Assembly (NCBI RefSeq): GCF_008123965.1
Contig: NZ_VSTH01000021.1
Location: 1 to 64,000, forward strand
Direction of reading: 5' to 3'
From: Bradyrhizobium hipponense
GTDB lineage: Bacteria > Pseudomonadota > Alphaproteobacteria > Rhizobiales > Xanthobacteraceae
Length of the DNA stretch: 64,000 nucleotides
The notes beneath the pieces are model-generated. The model saw only the letters and a list, made by a program, of their open reading frames with translations. It did no database searches and was not told where the DNA came from. Made by a program: the position numbers and the translations under genes. This document shows, in pieces, positions 9,114 to 17,521 of this stretch (within the stretch, counting starts at the first letter, position 1; each line of letters opens with the position of its first letter).

Positions 9114-10166
9114 CTAGCTCGAAGCCGCCACGTCCAGGATCGCATCGGCAAATGCCTTCGGCGCCTCCTGCGGTAGATTGTGCCCGATGCCGCCGTCGAT
9201 GGTCCTGTGCGAGTATCGGCCCGAGAACTTCTTGGCGTAGGCGGACGGCTCCGGATGCGGCGCCCCGTTGGCGTCGCCCTCCATCGTGATGGTGGGCACG
9301 GAGATGACGGGCGCCTGCGCAAGCCGCTGCTCAAGGTCGTCGTATTTCGCTTCGCCCTCGGCGAGGCCGAGCCTCCAGCGATAATTGTGGATCACGATCG
9401 CGACATGGTCCGGATTGTCGAAGGCCTTGGCGCTGCGGTCAAAGGTGGCGTCGTCGAAATGCCATCGCGGCGAGGCGAGCTGCCAGATCAGCTTGGAGAA
9501 ATCGCGGCGATATTTGTCGTAGCCCTCACGGCCGCGCTCGGTGGCGAAGTAGAACTGATACCACCATTGCAGTTCGGCCTTCGGCGGCAGAGGCATCTTG
9601 CCGGCCTGCTGGCTGCCGATCAGATAGCCGCTCACCGAGACCATCGCCTTGACGCGCTCCGGCCAGAGCGCCGCGATGATGTTAGCGGTCCGCGCACCCC
9701 AGTCGAAGCCGGCAATCGTGGCCTTGTCGATCCCCAGCGCATCCATCAGCGCGACGGTGTCGGCCGCGATCGCCGATGGCTGCCCGTTCCGCATCGTCGC
9801 ATCGGACAGGAAACGCGTGGTGCCGTAGCCGCGCAGATAAGGCACGATCACGCGATGACCGGCCGCGGCGAGCCGCGGCGCGACATCGACGAAACTGTAG
9901 ATGTCGTACGGCCAGCCGTGCAGCAGGATCACGGGTGGACCGCTCGCGGGACCGACCTCGGCGTAGCCCACGTTGAGCAATCCGGCGTCGATCTGCTTCA
10001 GGGACGCGAACGACGCGTTGGTGCCAGGCTTGATGGCGTTCGCAGACTTCGCCGGCTGGGCCGTCTCGGCTGCGGCAGTTGCGCCGAGCGAAAGCTGGGC
10101 CGCCGCCAGCGTCATGGCCGCGCTGCCGAAGAAGCGGCGTCGTTCATGGTTGATGTTGTCGGACAT
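9114..10166 (-). CDS. Exported alpha/beta hydrolase, epoxide-hydrolase type
   Basis: The 350-residue product starts with a twin-arginine leader (ERRRFFGSAAMTLAAAQLSL), so it is probably folded in the cytoplasm and exported. The mature part is an alpha/beta hydrolase: oxyanion-hole HGWPYD, nucleophile elbow GFDWGARTA with Asp rather than Ser, a further acid near MEGDANG and the catalytic His in GGIGHNLP. An Asp nucleophile points to epoxide hydrolase or haloalkane dehalogenase chemistry, not an esterase. AGGAGG lies 6 bases before the ATG. A 26-bp direct-repeat site lies about 176 bp upstream, and a terminator follows. Confidence 0.88.
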   Translation of the reverse strand: MSDNINHERRRFFGSAAMTLAAAQLSLGATAAAETAQPAKSANAIKPGTNASFASLKQIDAGLLNVGYAEVGPASGPPVILLHGWPYDIYSFVDVAPRLAAAGHRVIVPYLRGYGTTRFLSDATMRNGQPSAIAADTVALMDALGIDKATIAGFDWGARTANIIAALWPERVKAMVSVSGYLIGSQQAGKMPLPPKAELQWWYQFYFATERGREGYDKYRRDFSKLIWQLASPRWHFDDATFDRSAKAFDNPDHVAIVIHNYRWRLGLAEGEAKYDDLEQRLAQAPVISVPTITMEGDANGAPHPEPSAYAKKFSGRYSHRTIDGGIGHNLPQEAPKAFADAILDVAASS

Positions 10167-10341
10167 CTGTGCCTCCTATCGTTAATCCCGGTCCAGCGTC
10201 GCGATCTCGTCGGTGGCTTCATCCAGCGCGAAGCGGCCGGCGAGCGATCGCGCCCAGAACATCGTCAGTCGCCCACAGCGAGCTCGTGCGTTGGTTCGCC
10301 GCTCGCAAGACCAACCTGCACCCAAGTGGCGTCGTTGGCTC

Positions 10342-10367
10342 GTTATCTGGTGTTAGACGTTGCGAGC
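10342..10367 (-). promoter_or_regulatory. Direct-repeat site 1 (upstream of exported hydrolase)
   Basis: Read on the minus strand it begins GCTCGCAAC, then two free bases, CTAAC, six free bases and TAAC. AAC therefore recurs at positions 7, 14 and 24 of the site. The same pattern and spacing is found before four other genes in the next 6 kb. It points towards the hydrolase gene starting at 10166. Confidence 0.55.
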
Positions 10368-10386
10368 GCCCCGCGAGTCGTCGCCT

Positions 10387-11094
10387 CTACTCGAAGACGG
10401 CGTCGAAGATCTCGACATCGACCAGCACGGGCTTGGCGATCACGGTTCCATCAGGCCGCAGAGTCTGTGTACGCCGAAGCGTCGGCACCACGATGCCGCC
10501 GAAGCTGTCATGGGCCCAGGATGAATGTGCGACCTTCATTCCAAAGAGTTCGTGATCCGTCCGCCGCTGCAGGGCGCGCTCGTCGAAATAGAAGATCTGC
10601 TCGCGCGCGAGCGTGATGAGGTTCTGCGGAAATTGTGCTCGCAGGCGCCGCCAGGTCTCGGTGTTTTCACGCCAGGGCGACAGTTCCTCAATCACGACAT
10701 CGGGATGGGCGAGGAGAAATGGACTGGTCAGATAGCTCCAGATGGCGACGCCACAGAAGAAGACGAGTTGCAGCTCGTCGGCCAGACTGTGTGCATCGGC
10801 CTCGGCGAATCCGAGGTCCGGGTTGCGCCAGGATCGCAGCACCTCGCCTTCCAGGCTCTCGATCGTGATCGTGTCCGGCTGAAACGAGCCGGACTGTTCT
10901 CCCCCAGTAATGCCGGTGAAGCGGACTGATTGCGTCCGCGTCGATCCCTCCGCGGTCACATCCTTGAATTCACGGGCATGTCCGGCGCCGGAGAACAGTG
11001 TCCCCCCAACGGAAAGATGCAGCGTGAACCGGCTCAAATTGTTCCAGCGGGCCAAACCGCCGCTGGCCTCGATCACGTCGTCAAGAAGTGCCAT
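10387..11094 (-). CDS. Hypothetical protein (LLDDVIEASGGL family)
   Basis: A 235-residue soluble protein beginning MALLDDVIEASGGLARWNNL, followed by alternating beta-strand-like stretches. It resembles uncharacterised proteins in actinobacteria and rhizobia whose fold may be a LolA-like half-barrel, but this is a guess from the pattern. An earlier in-frame ATG at 11106 is possible; neither start has a clear ribosome site. There is a 26-bp direct-repeat site 60 bp upstream of the start, which places the gene in the same putative regulon as its neighbours. Confidence 0.75.
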   Translation of the reverse strand: MALLDDVIEASGGLARWNNLSRFTLHLSVGGTLFSGAGHAREFKDVTAEGSTRTQSVRFTGITGGEQSGSFQPDTITIESLEGEVLRSWRNPDLGFAEADAHSLADELQLVFFCGVAIWSYLTSPFLLAHPDVVIEELSPWRENTETWRRLRAQFPQNLITLAREQIFYFDERALQRRTDHELFGMKVAHSSWAHDSFGGIVVPTLRRTQTLRPDGTVIAKPVLVDVEIFDAVFE

Positions 11095-11153
11095 GTTTCG
11101 CCGCATCCACCGTGAAGTGTAACCACCATGGCGGGGCGGGTGCGGCTTGGCGT

Positions 11154-11179
11154 GTTAGAAGTTGTTAGGAGTTGCAAGC
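11154..11179 (-). promoter_or_regulatory. Direct-repeat site 2 (upstream of hypothetical protein)
   Basis: On the minus strand it reads GCTTGCAAC, TC, CTAAC, five or six spacer bases and CTAAC. It has the same 7- and 10-bp spacing of AAC as the other four sites and points at the gene starting at 11094. Confidence 0.6.
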
Positions 11180-11212
11180 GCCTGATTTGGCGGTATCCCG
11201 TTGAAGATGCTC

Positions 11213-14056
11213 TCAATTCAGAGCGCTGAGGATCCCGTTGGCGGCGACCAGATCACGGGTCGAGATGCCTTCCTGATACCGCGCCACGATCGGCGCGAGC
11301 AGGGTGCGCGCATCGCCCGTCCGTCCGGTACGCCGCCAGACGCGGGCGAGGCTGATGGCCCCCCGCAACTCCCAACCCAGCGCACATTGCCGGCGTGACA
11401 GGACCAGCGATTTCTGAAGATAGTCCTCGGCCGCCACGGCGTCGCCTGCCCCCGCGAGGATGTCCCCCTTGACCCGGAGCATCTCCGGCATGTCGAAGGA
11501 TTCGCCGTGATCGCCGATCTGGGCGATGGCGTCGTCGATGGTGCGCAGGGCCTCGTCGGATTCGTTCTGGGACGCGAGACCCTCCGCCAGCGCGGTCGCA
11601 AACACCGTCGTCATGATCCGGTGCCGCGTCGCGTACAGCGTCGCCTGGCTGCGGCGAAGGTGTTCGATGCCGCCGGCGACATCCCCGCGGCGCAGCAGAA
11701 GCTCGCCCTTCTGGCCGATTCCGACCGCGTGATAGGGGCCGAGGAAGTGCCGCTCGGCATGATTGATCAGCCGTTCGATCATGATTTCGGCGTTGGCCCA
11801 GTCACCGACCCAGAGAAAAACGTAGATCGTCCAGATCAGGGCAATGCCGAGCGTGAGCGGCTGCTCGAGCTGCTCGGCCTCGCGAACGGTGTATCTGGCC
11901 GCTTCGATCGCGCGATCGGGCCGGCCGGTGAGCCAGAGCCCCCGCGCCAGCGCCACCAGCGCGACGATACGGTCGTCATAGCCGAGATGGCCGATATTCT
12001 GCCGCTGCGAGCCGGGATTGAGCACCATCGCGCTCTCGCAGAACTGCACGGCCTTGTCCTGGTTGCCGATCAGGTGATGCGCCACGCCCAGCATCCATTC
12101 CACGTTTAGCGTGCTGGCGGGATCGTTCAGCTTCCGCGCAACACTTTGGCCCTGTTCGCCGGTTCCGAGCGCGCCGTGAAAATCTCCCACCCTGGTCAGG
12201 TAGATGTGCAATCCGCGCAGCAGCCACAGCTGCCAGTGCAGGTCCTCGAGCTCCCGGGCGAGTTGAAGGCTTCGCGTGAACGCCGAGCGAACTGCTTCGG
12301 TATTGCCCTGCGTGAACATCACGGAGACGCCGAGAGCGGCCTGCAACGTCATCTCCTGGCGGCTGTCGACGGAAGCCATATCGACAACTGTCAGTGCCTG
12401 CTGCGTCCAACGGTAGCACTCCGTCAGCAACGTCAGCTCGAGGAAGAACTGCGCCGCCGACGCCGCCAGATCCACGCCGACCGCCCGGTCGCCGCCCTCG
12501 GAAAAACTCCAGGTCAATGCGGCGCGGACATTGGGCAGGTGGTCGGCGTAGGGAAGAAAGCCGCCCGCGCTCTGCATGCCCATCGATTTGAGGGCAATAT
12601 CGCGCAGGACGTCGCGGAAATATTCGGCGTGGGCGCGCGCGACCCGAGCAGCTTCCCCGTTCTCGATCAGCTTGTCCGCCACAAAGGCGCGGGTGGTGTC
12701 GAGCAGGCGATATCGCAGCCGCCGTTCGGCGGGGAAGGTCGCAATCAGGGATTTCGAGAGCAGGTTCGAGATGGCCTCGACCGCTTCGGATTCGCTGATG
12801 CCTTGGGAGGAGGCGACGGCAAGAGCGGCCTCCAGCGTGAAGGGGCCGGCGAACACCGACAATCCGCGCAGCGTGGCGCTTTCGGCTGCCGGCAGCAGGT
12901 CGTAGCTCCAGGCAAGCGCCGCGCTCAGGGTCTGGTGCCGCGGGATCGCGGTCCGCCGCCCCCGCCATAGCAGTGAGAAGCGGCTGTCGAGCAGCGAGGC
13001 TGTGCCGGCGATTCCATAAGCATTGACGCGTCCGGCAGCCAGCTCGATCGCGAGCGCAATGCCGTCCAGCCGCCGGCAGATCTCGGCCACGAGTGGTGCG
13101 TCGTCCTCGCTCAGCTCGAATTCACTCAGGCTCTCGCCGATGCGTTCGACGAACAGCTGGCTTGCTGGATAGGCGAGAATGTCGGCCATGCTCAGTCCGT
13201 CGCGCTCGGGCGGGCAATCGAGCGGAAACAGCCGATGGACGCGCTCACCTTCGGTGCGAAAGGACTCGCGGCTGGTGGCAAGAATATGCAGCTCGGGCGC
13301 CTCCTGCACGATGCGCTCGGCCAGCGGCGCGAGCTCGTCGAGGATGTGTTCGCAGCTGTCGAAAACCAGCAGCATCCGCCGGCTGCGCAGGAATGTCAGC
13401 AGGCCTGGTATCGGGTCCTCGGAATTGACGGTCAGGCCAAGCGCGGCGGCAATGGTGCCGGGAACGAGCCTGGCATCCGTCAGCGCGCCGAGATCGACGA
13501 AGCTCACCTGGCCATCGAAGCCCGCAAGCTGGCCGTGCGCGACGGCGAGCGCGACGGAGGTTTTGCCGATACCCCCCGGACCGACGATGGTGACGAAGCG
13601 ATGCAGGGAAAGCTCGGCAGAAATCTTCTCGACCGCATCGTCTCGCCCGATCATCCTCGCAAGGGGTGAGGGGAGCGAGCGCGGCGAGGAGACCGGCAGG
13701 CTCGACCGGGTCTCCGGAGCTGCGGCCCGGAGCAGGGGGGCTGCGAAACAATAGCCGCGTCCGGGGACGTTGACGACATAGCGGGCGCCTTCGCCGGAAT
13801 CGCCTAAAGCCTTGCGTAGCGTCGTGATGTGGAAGCGCAGGCTGCCTTCGTCGACATTGACCTCGCCCCAGACGCGCTTGATCAGCTCCCGCTTGTCAAC
13901 GACCTCGCCCGGTCGTTCGGCGAGAAACATCAGGATGTCGAGCGCGCGACCGCCGAGGTGAAGCGGAGCGCCATCCTTCTCCAACAGCCGCGACTTGGGA
14001 AACAGCCGGAAGGCCCCGAAGGCAATCGCCGAGTCCTGGTCGTTAGTGTCTGGCAT
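11213..14056 (-). CDS. Winged-helix/STAND-like ATPase transcriptional regulator
   Basis: The 947-residue protein has an OmpR-type winged-helix DNA-binding domain (about 12-107, with LGGRALDILMFLAERPGEVV and YVVNVPGRGYCF). An NTPase module follows, with Walker A GPGGIGKTS (159-167) and Walker B LLVFDSCEH (about 235), and then a long helical C-terminal region resembling tetratricopeptide repeats. This is the AfsR/STAND-like architecture in which ligand or partner binding to the repeats is thought to gate ATP-driven oligomerisation. The effector is unknown. A paralog of equal length lies at 19715 and both share an upstream element. OmpR-type winged helices often bind direct repeats, so it is a candidate reader of the nearby 26-bp sites. 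Confidence 0.9.
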   Translation of the reverse strand: MPDTNDQDSAIAFGAFRLFPKSRLLEKDGAPLHLGGRALDILMFLAERPGEVVDKRELIKRVWGEVNVDEGSLRFHITTLRKALGDSGEGARYVVNVPGRGYCFAAPLLRAAAPETRSSLPVSSPRSLPSPLARMIGRDDAVEKISAELSLHRFVTIVGPGGIGKTSVALAVAHGQLAGFDGQVSFVDLGALTDARLVPGTIAAALGLTVNSEDPIPGLLTFLRSRRMLLVFDSCEHILDELAPLAERIVQEAPELHILATSRESFRTEGERVHRLFPLDCPPERDGLSMADILAYPASQLFVERIGESLSEFELSEDDAPLVAEICRRLDGIALAIELAAGRVNAYGIAGTASLLDSRFSLLWRGRRTAIPRHQTLSAALAWSYDLLPAAESATLRGLSVFAGPFTLEAALAVASSQGISESEAVEAISNLLSKSLIATFPAERRLRYRLLDTTRAFVADKLIENGEAARVARAHAEYFRDVLRDIALKSMGMQSAGGFLPYADHLPNVRAALTWSFSEGGDRAVGVDLAASAAQFFLELTLLTECYRWTQQALTVVDMASVDSRQEMTLQAALGVSVMFTQGNTEAVRSAFTRSLQLARELEDLHWQLWLLRGLHIYLTRVGDFHGALGTGEQGQSVARKLNDPASTLNVEWMLGVAHHLIGNQDKAVQFCESAMVLNPGSQRQNIGHLGYDDRIVALVALARGLWLTGRPDRAIEAARYTVREAEQLEQPLTLGIALIWTIYVFLWVGDWANAEIMIERLINHAERHFLGPYHAVGIGQKGELLLRRGDVAGGIEHLRRSQATLYATRHRIMTTVFATALAEGLASQNESDEALRTIDDAIAQIGDHGESFDMPEMLRVKGDILAGAGDAVAAEDYLQKSLVLSRRQCALGWELRGAISLARVWRRTGRTGDARTLLAPIVARYQEGISTRDLVAANGILSALN

Positions 14057-14120
14057 GGGCCATGATTCCAGGGAAAAGGTAGTGCTGCTGTCGGCTCGTC
14101 TGATCTACCCGAATGAGGCC

Positions 14121-14139
14121 TTGAGTAAACGGGCCGAAA
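14121..14139 (-). promoter_or_regulatory. Element shared with the paralogous regulator promoter
   Basis: TTGAGTAAAC-N-GGCCGAAA (plus-strand reading) lies 65 bp upstream of the 11213 regulator. The same string with a single different base occurs at 22620-22638, 62 bp upstream of its paralog. Equal sequence and position suggest a common promoter or operator. Confidence 0.55.
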
Positions 14140-14312
14140 ACGGCGAAATCAGGCAACGGGACCGAGATAAGCCAAAGGTACAAAGATTAGATGTCGCAAA
14201 TTTCGCTTAAACGCGAACGGCTTATGCGGCAATCGGGAAGACGCGGCGAAGCCTCTGACGGCCAAAACGGCGTTTGCCGTGCAATCCTCGCCTGCCATCG
14301 ATCATAACAGAA

Positions 14313-14338
14313 TCTTGCAACGCCTAACGAGCGTAAGT
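14313..14338 (+). promoter_or_regulatory. Direct-repeat site 3 (upstream of HWE-like kinase)
   Basis: The plus strand reads TCTTGCAAC, GC, CTAAC, six bases, TAAG. It matches the other sites except for the final base and lies 60 bp before the kinase start, the same distance as site 2 from its gene. Confidence 0.5.
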
Positions 14339-14398
14339 CGGAGCTCTCCTCCAATATGGCCTTGGAGTTAGATCCTACTTTCAACGGGGGAGGCTATC

Positions 14399-15070
14399 AT
14401 GCCCGCGCTCGGTTCTCGGTCGCACGACAATGTCGCCCGATCTCAATATGTCACCAAGCTTGACGATCAGTCGCGGGACTGGGAGCTCGTGTTGCGTGAA
14501 TCCCACCACCGGATGAAGAACACGCTGACACTGCTGGGTGCGTCAGTTCGCCGCGACTTCACGCGGGCCGGCACCAGGGACATGTCACTTGCGGTAGACC
14601 GGTTCGAGCGGCGCGTCGTCGCCTTTGGCAGGCTCTATCAACTTTTGTCGAGTGACGATGATCATTCGACAGTCTCCGTTGCGGCCTTTTTCGAGAACCT
14701 GTGCGGAGCTGTCTCGGAGGCTGTGCTGGAACCAGCGGGCATCCGCTGCGAGGCTGCGATCGAAAGCGGTACGCTGCCGGCATCGCAATGCCACCGGCTC
14801 GCGCTGATGCTGACGGAATTGATCACGAATGCGGCAAAACACGCCTTCCCCAACAAGAAGAACGCACTGATCCGCATCGAAATGGCCAACCGCGACGGCG
14901 CCTGGCTGTGCACGGTGGCCGACAACGGGATCGGTGCGACCGGCCCGCTTCAGGGCACCGGTAGCCGGATCCTCGAAGGGCTCGCACGCAGCGTCCGCGC
15001 CCGGATCAACGGCGAGGCGGGGGAGGGCGGCACGCGCGTGACTATCGTGATGCCGGCCGCAGCCGCCTGA
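14399..15070 (+). CDS. Small HWE/HisKA_2-type sensor histidine kinase
   Basis: The 223-residue protein is essentially a bare kinase core. Its phosphoacceptor block is ESHHRMKNTLTLL with His in the HHRMKN motif, and the N box is LMLTELITNAAKHAF. There is a G1-like VADNGIG and a shortened G2 region GTGSRILEGLA. This pattern is that of the HisKA_2/HWE group, often tied to general stress signalling in alphaproteobacteria. No sensor or membrane segment is present, so input must come from a partner. A strong GGGGGAGG ribosome site precedes the ATG. A 26-bp direct-repeat site lies 60 bp upstream. No cognate response regulator is adjacent. Confidence 0.87.
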   Translation: MPALGSRSHDNVARSQYVTKLDDQSRDWELVLRESHHRMKNTLTLLGASVRRDFTRAGTRDMSLAVDRFERRVVAFGRLYQLLSSDDDHSTVSVAAFFENLCGAVSEAVLEPAGIRCEAAIESGTLPASQCHRLALMLTELITNAAKHAFPNKKNALIRIEMANRDGAWLCTVADNGIGATGPLQGTGSRILEGLARSVRARINGEAGEGGTRVTIVMPAAAA

Positions 15071-15094
15071 GGACGGCCGAGCTCTGCTCTGCTC

Positions 15095-15120
15095 GCTCGC
15101 AACAACTAACAGACGCCAAC
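15095..15120 (+). promoter_or_regulatory. Direct-repeat site 4 (upstream of VOC protein)
   Basis: The plus strand reads GCTCGCAAC, AA, CTAAC, six bases, CCAAC. It ends only 18 bp before the VOC gene start and lies 24 bp after the kinase stop, so the VOC gene seems to have its own control rather than simple read-through. Confidence 0.55.
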
Positions 15121-15138
15121 CGAAACAGGGAGTTCGAC

Positions 15139-15825
15139 ATGACAGTCATCGAGACAGATCGCGAAGCCGCCGCCAAGCCCACGAAGGCTCGCGGGGCTGA
15201 TTTGAAGCTGGAGATCGTCGTCATCCCCGTGTCCGATGTCGACTGTGCCAAGGCGTTTTACACGCGCCTCGGTTGGAGGCTGGACGCCGATTTTGCCTCG
15301 GGGGACGATTGGCGCGTCATCCAGTTCACGCCGCCAGGCTCGGCCTGTTCGGTGATATTCGGCAAGAATGTCACCGGCGCGGCGCCTGGTTCGGCGCAAG
15401 GCTTGTACCTGATCGTCTCCGATCTGGAGGCGGCACGAAAAGAAATTCTCGGTCGGGGTATTAAGGTGAGCGAACCATTCCACGGTGCCGGCGATATTCA
15501 CGCGGGGCCGGACGAGCCGTATCTGTTCGGTCGCGTTCGGGTCAGCGGTGTTGACCCGGAACACGGTAGCTACAGCTCGTTTGCCGCATTCAGCGATCCC
15601 GATGGCAACGGCTGGCTGCTCCAGGAGGTTACTGCGCGACTGCCCGGGCGCATCGAGGGGGACGGTACGGCGTTCGCTTCGCAGACCGAACTGGCCGCGG
15701 CACTGCGCCGCGCAGCGGTGGCGCATGGTGAACATGAGAAGCGCACCGGCGCGCACGACGAGAACTGGGCCGATTGGTACGCCGCATACATGGTGCGCGA
15801 GCAGGCTGGACAGCCGCTGCCATAG
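15139..15825 (+). CDS. VOC (glyoxalase/dioxygenase) family protein
   Basis: The 228-residue product has the paired beta-alpha-beta-beta-beta modules of the vicinal-oxygen-chelate superfamily: LEIVVIPVSDVDCAKAFY starts the first and GLYLIVSDLEAARKEIL the second, with FSDPDGNGWLLQEV carrying the final Glu ligand. A C-terminal extension (from about residue 185) is rich in charged residues and ends in WADWYAAYMVREQ. The substrate is not evident. It could act on glyoxal-like or epoxide-derived compounds given its neighbours. AGGGAG precedes the ATG, and a 14-bp hairpin terminator follows. Confidence 0.85.
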   Translation: MTVIETDREAAAKPTKARGADLKLEIVVIPVSDVDCAKAFYTRLGWRLDADFASGDDWRVIQFTPPGSACSVIFGKNVTGAAPGSAQGLYLIVSDLEAARKEILGRGIKVSEPFHGAGDIHAGPDEPYLFGRVRVSGVDPEHGSYSSFAAFSDPDGNGWLLQEVTARLPGRIEGDGTAFASQTELAAALRRAAVAHGEHEKRTGAHDENWADWYAAYMVREQAGQPLP

Positions 15826-15920
15826 CTGGAAGCGGATTCGCCCGACGTGCCACGGCCTCTCTGGTCGCGTCTGGTCGCGGCGCCTATAACTCTCGCGGTG
15901 TGTACGGCCCCTGATTAGAC

Positions 15921-15959
15921 AACGCGGCGCGCGATGGTTTACTCGTCGCGCGCCGCGTT
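15921..15959 (+). terminator. Hairpin terminator after VOC gene
   Basis: AACGCGGCGCGCGA at 15921-15934 pairs perfectly with TCGCGCGCCGCGTT at 15946-15959 around an 11-base loop. The following T tract is weak, so it may act in both directions or only as a stabiliser. Confidence 0.5.
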
Positions 15960-16012
15960 GCATTTGCACTGCCTGTAGCGCACTTCATCGATCGCTCCTC
16001 CAGATCGCGCGG

Positions 16013-16038
16013 ACTCGCAACGGCTAACGCACTCTAAC
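16013..16038 (+). promoter_or_regulatory. Direct-repeat site 5 (upstream of epoxide hydrolase operon)
   Basis: The plus strand reads ACTCGCAAC, GG, CTAAC, six bases, CTAAC, and a further CATAAC follows 10 bases later. It lies about 110 bp before the preferred start of the epoxide hydrolase gene. Confidence 0.6.
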
Positions 16039-16148
16039 AATCCATAACGAGCAAATTGAAGACGCCTGCGCCAATGTCTTTGCAGGACGAACCGAGATGT
16101 CGATTTCGAATTCGGTCAACGTCACCGACAAAAGCCAGGGAGATCCAC

Positions 16149-17462
16149 ATGCCGACGCAAGCGCGTACCGACATCCTCAACCCCGATCGCCGTCAACTGC
16201 TGAGCCAGGCCGCAATGGGTGCGGTCGCCGCCAGCGTTGCGAGCCTGCTGCCGCTGCATCCGGCCAAGGGGGCCGCAGGCGGAGCGATCCGCCCGTTCAA
16301 CGTCAACGTGCCCGAAGAGGATCTGGACGATCTGCGCCGGCGTCTGGCGGCGACCCGGTGGCCGGATCGCGAGATCGTCGCCGACCAATCGCAGGGCGTG
16401 CAATTGACGACGGTGCAGCAGCTCGTGCGCTATTGGCAGACCGACTATGACTGGCGCAAGATGGAGGCGCGGCTGAACGCCTTGCCGCAATTCGTCACCG
16501 AGATCGACGGCGTCGACATCCACTTCATTCACGTGAAGTCTCGCCACGAGAATGCGCTGCCGATGATCGTCACGCATGGCTGGCCGGGCTCGATCATCGA
16601 GCAGATCAAGATCGTCGGCCCGCTCACCGATCCGATGGCGCATCGTGCCAAAGCGGCGGACGCGTTCGATCTGGTGATCCCATCGCTGCCAGGTCATGGC
16701 TTTTCCGGCAAGCCGACGGCGCTCGGATGGGATCCGCAGCGCATCGCGCGTGCCTGGATCGTGCTGATGAAGCGCCTCGGCTACAGCCGTTACGTGGCGC
16801 AGGGCGGCGACTGGGGCAATGCCGTCACCGAGCAGATGGCGCTGCTGGCGCCGCCGGAGCTGCTCGGGATTCACACCAACATGCCCGCCACCGTTCCCGA
16901 TGACATCGCCAAGGCGCTCCAGCCCGGCGGCTCGCCGCCGGCAGGCCTCTCGGTCGACGAGCGCTACGCCTACGATCAGCTCGACGATTTCTACAAGCAT
17001 GGTCTCGGCTACGCGATCGAGATGTCGAACCGGCCGCAGACGCTCTATGGCCTGGTGGATTCGCCGGCGGGTCTTGCATCCTGGATGCTCGATCACGATG
17101 CGCGCAGTGCCGCGATGATCGCGCGGGTGTTCGACGGCAGGACCGAAGGCCTGTCGCGGGACGACGTCATCGACAACATCACACTCTATTGGTTCACCAA
17201 TACAGCGGTGTCGTCGGCGCGGCTTTACTGGGAAAACAAGCTGGTGTTCTTCGAGCCCAAGCACGTCAAGATCCCGGTCGCTGTCAGCGTCTTCCCGGAC
17301 GAGATATACGCCGCGCCGCGCAGCTGGGCCGAGAAGGCCTATCCGAAGCTGATCCACTACAACCGTCTCGACAAGGGCGGCCACTTCGCCGCCTGGGAGC
17401 AGCCCGCGCTGTTCTCTGCCGAAATGCGCACCGCGTTCCGGCCGCTGCGGCAGTCGATCTGA
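16149..17462 (+). CDS. Exported epoxide hydrolase (EHN domain plus alpha/beta hydrolase)
   Basis: The 437-residue product begins with a Tat-like leader (DRRQLLSQAAMGAVAASVAS) and then the epoxide-hydrolase N-terminal domain (RPFNVNVPEEDLDDLRRRLA). The hydrolase domain follows with HGWPGS (oxyanion hole), QGGDWGNAV (Asp nucleophile) and a C-terminal KGGHFAAWEQP carrying the catalytic His. This is the microsomal/juvenile-hormone epoxide hydrolase group, which opens epoxides to diols. The ATG at 16149 is preferred over 16056 because AGGGAG lies just before it and the leader becomes N-terminal. The next gene follows after 59 bp with an intervening 8-bp hairpin (17471-17493). Confidence 0.9.
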   Translation: MPTQARTDILNPDRRQLLSQAAMGAVAASVASLLPLHPAKGAAGGAIRPFNVNVPEEDLDDLRRRLAATRWPDREIVADQSQGVQLTTVQQLVRYWQTDYDWRKMEARLNALPQFVTEIDGVDIHFIHVKSRHENALPMIVTHGWPGSIIEQIKIVGPLTDPMAHRAKAADAFDLVIPSLPGHGFSGKPTALGWDPQRIARAWIVLMKRLGYSRYVAQGGDWGNAVTEQMALLAPPELLGIHTNMPATVPDDIAKALQPGGSPPAGLSVDERYAYDQLDDFYKHGLGYAIEMSNRPQTLYGLVDSPAGLASWMLDHDARSAAMIARVFDGRTEGLSRDDVIDNITLYWFTNTAVSSARLYWENKLVFFEPKHVKIPVAVSVFPDEIYAAPRSWAEKAYPKLIHYNRLDKGGHFAAWEQPALFSAEMRTAFRPLRQSI

Positions 17463-17521
17463 GGCCCGCAGGGACGCGCCCTCCGCGCGTCCCCTCCTTC
17501 ACACACATCAGGAGCAAAACC

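Noticed and set aside
9180-10616. 478-codon plus-strand open frame opposite the exported hydrolase
   Set aside because: Shadow frame; the minus-strand product has complete hydrolase motifs.
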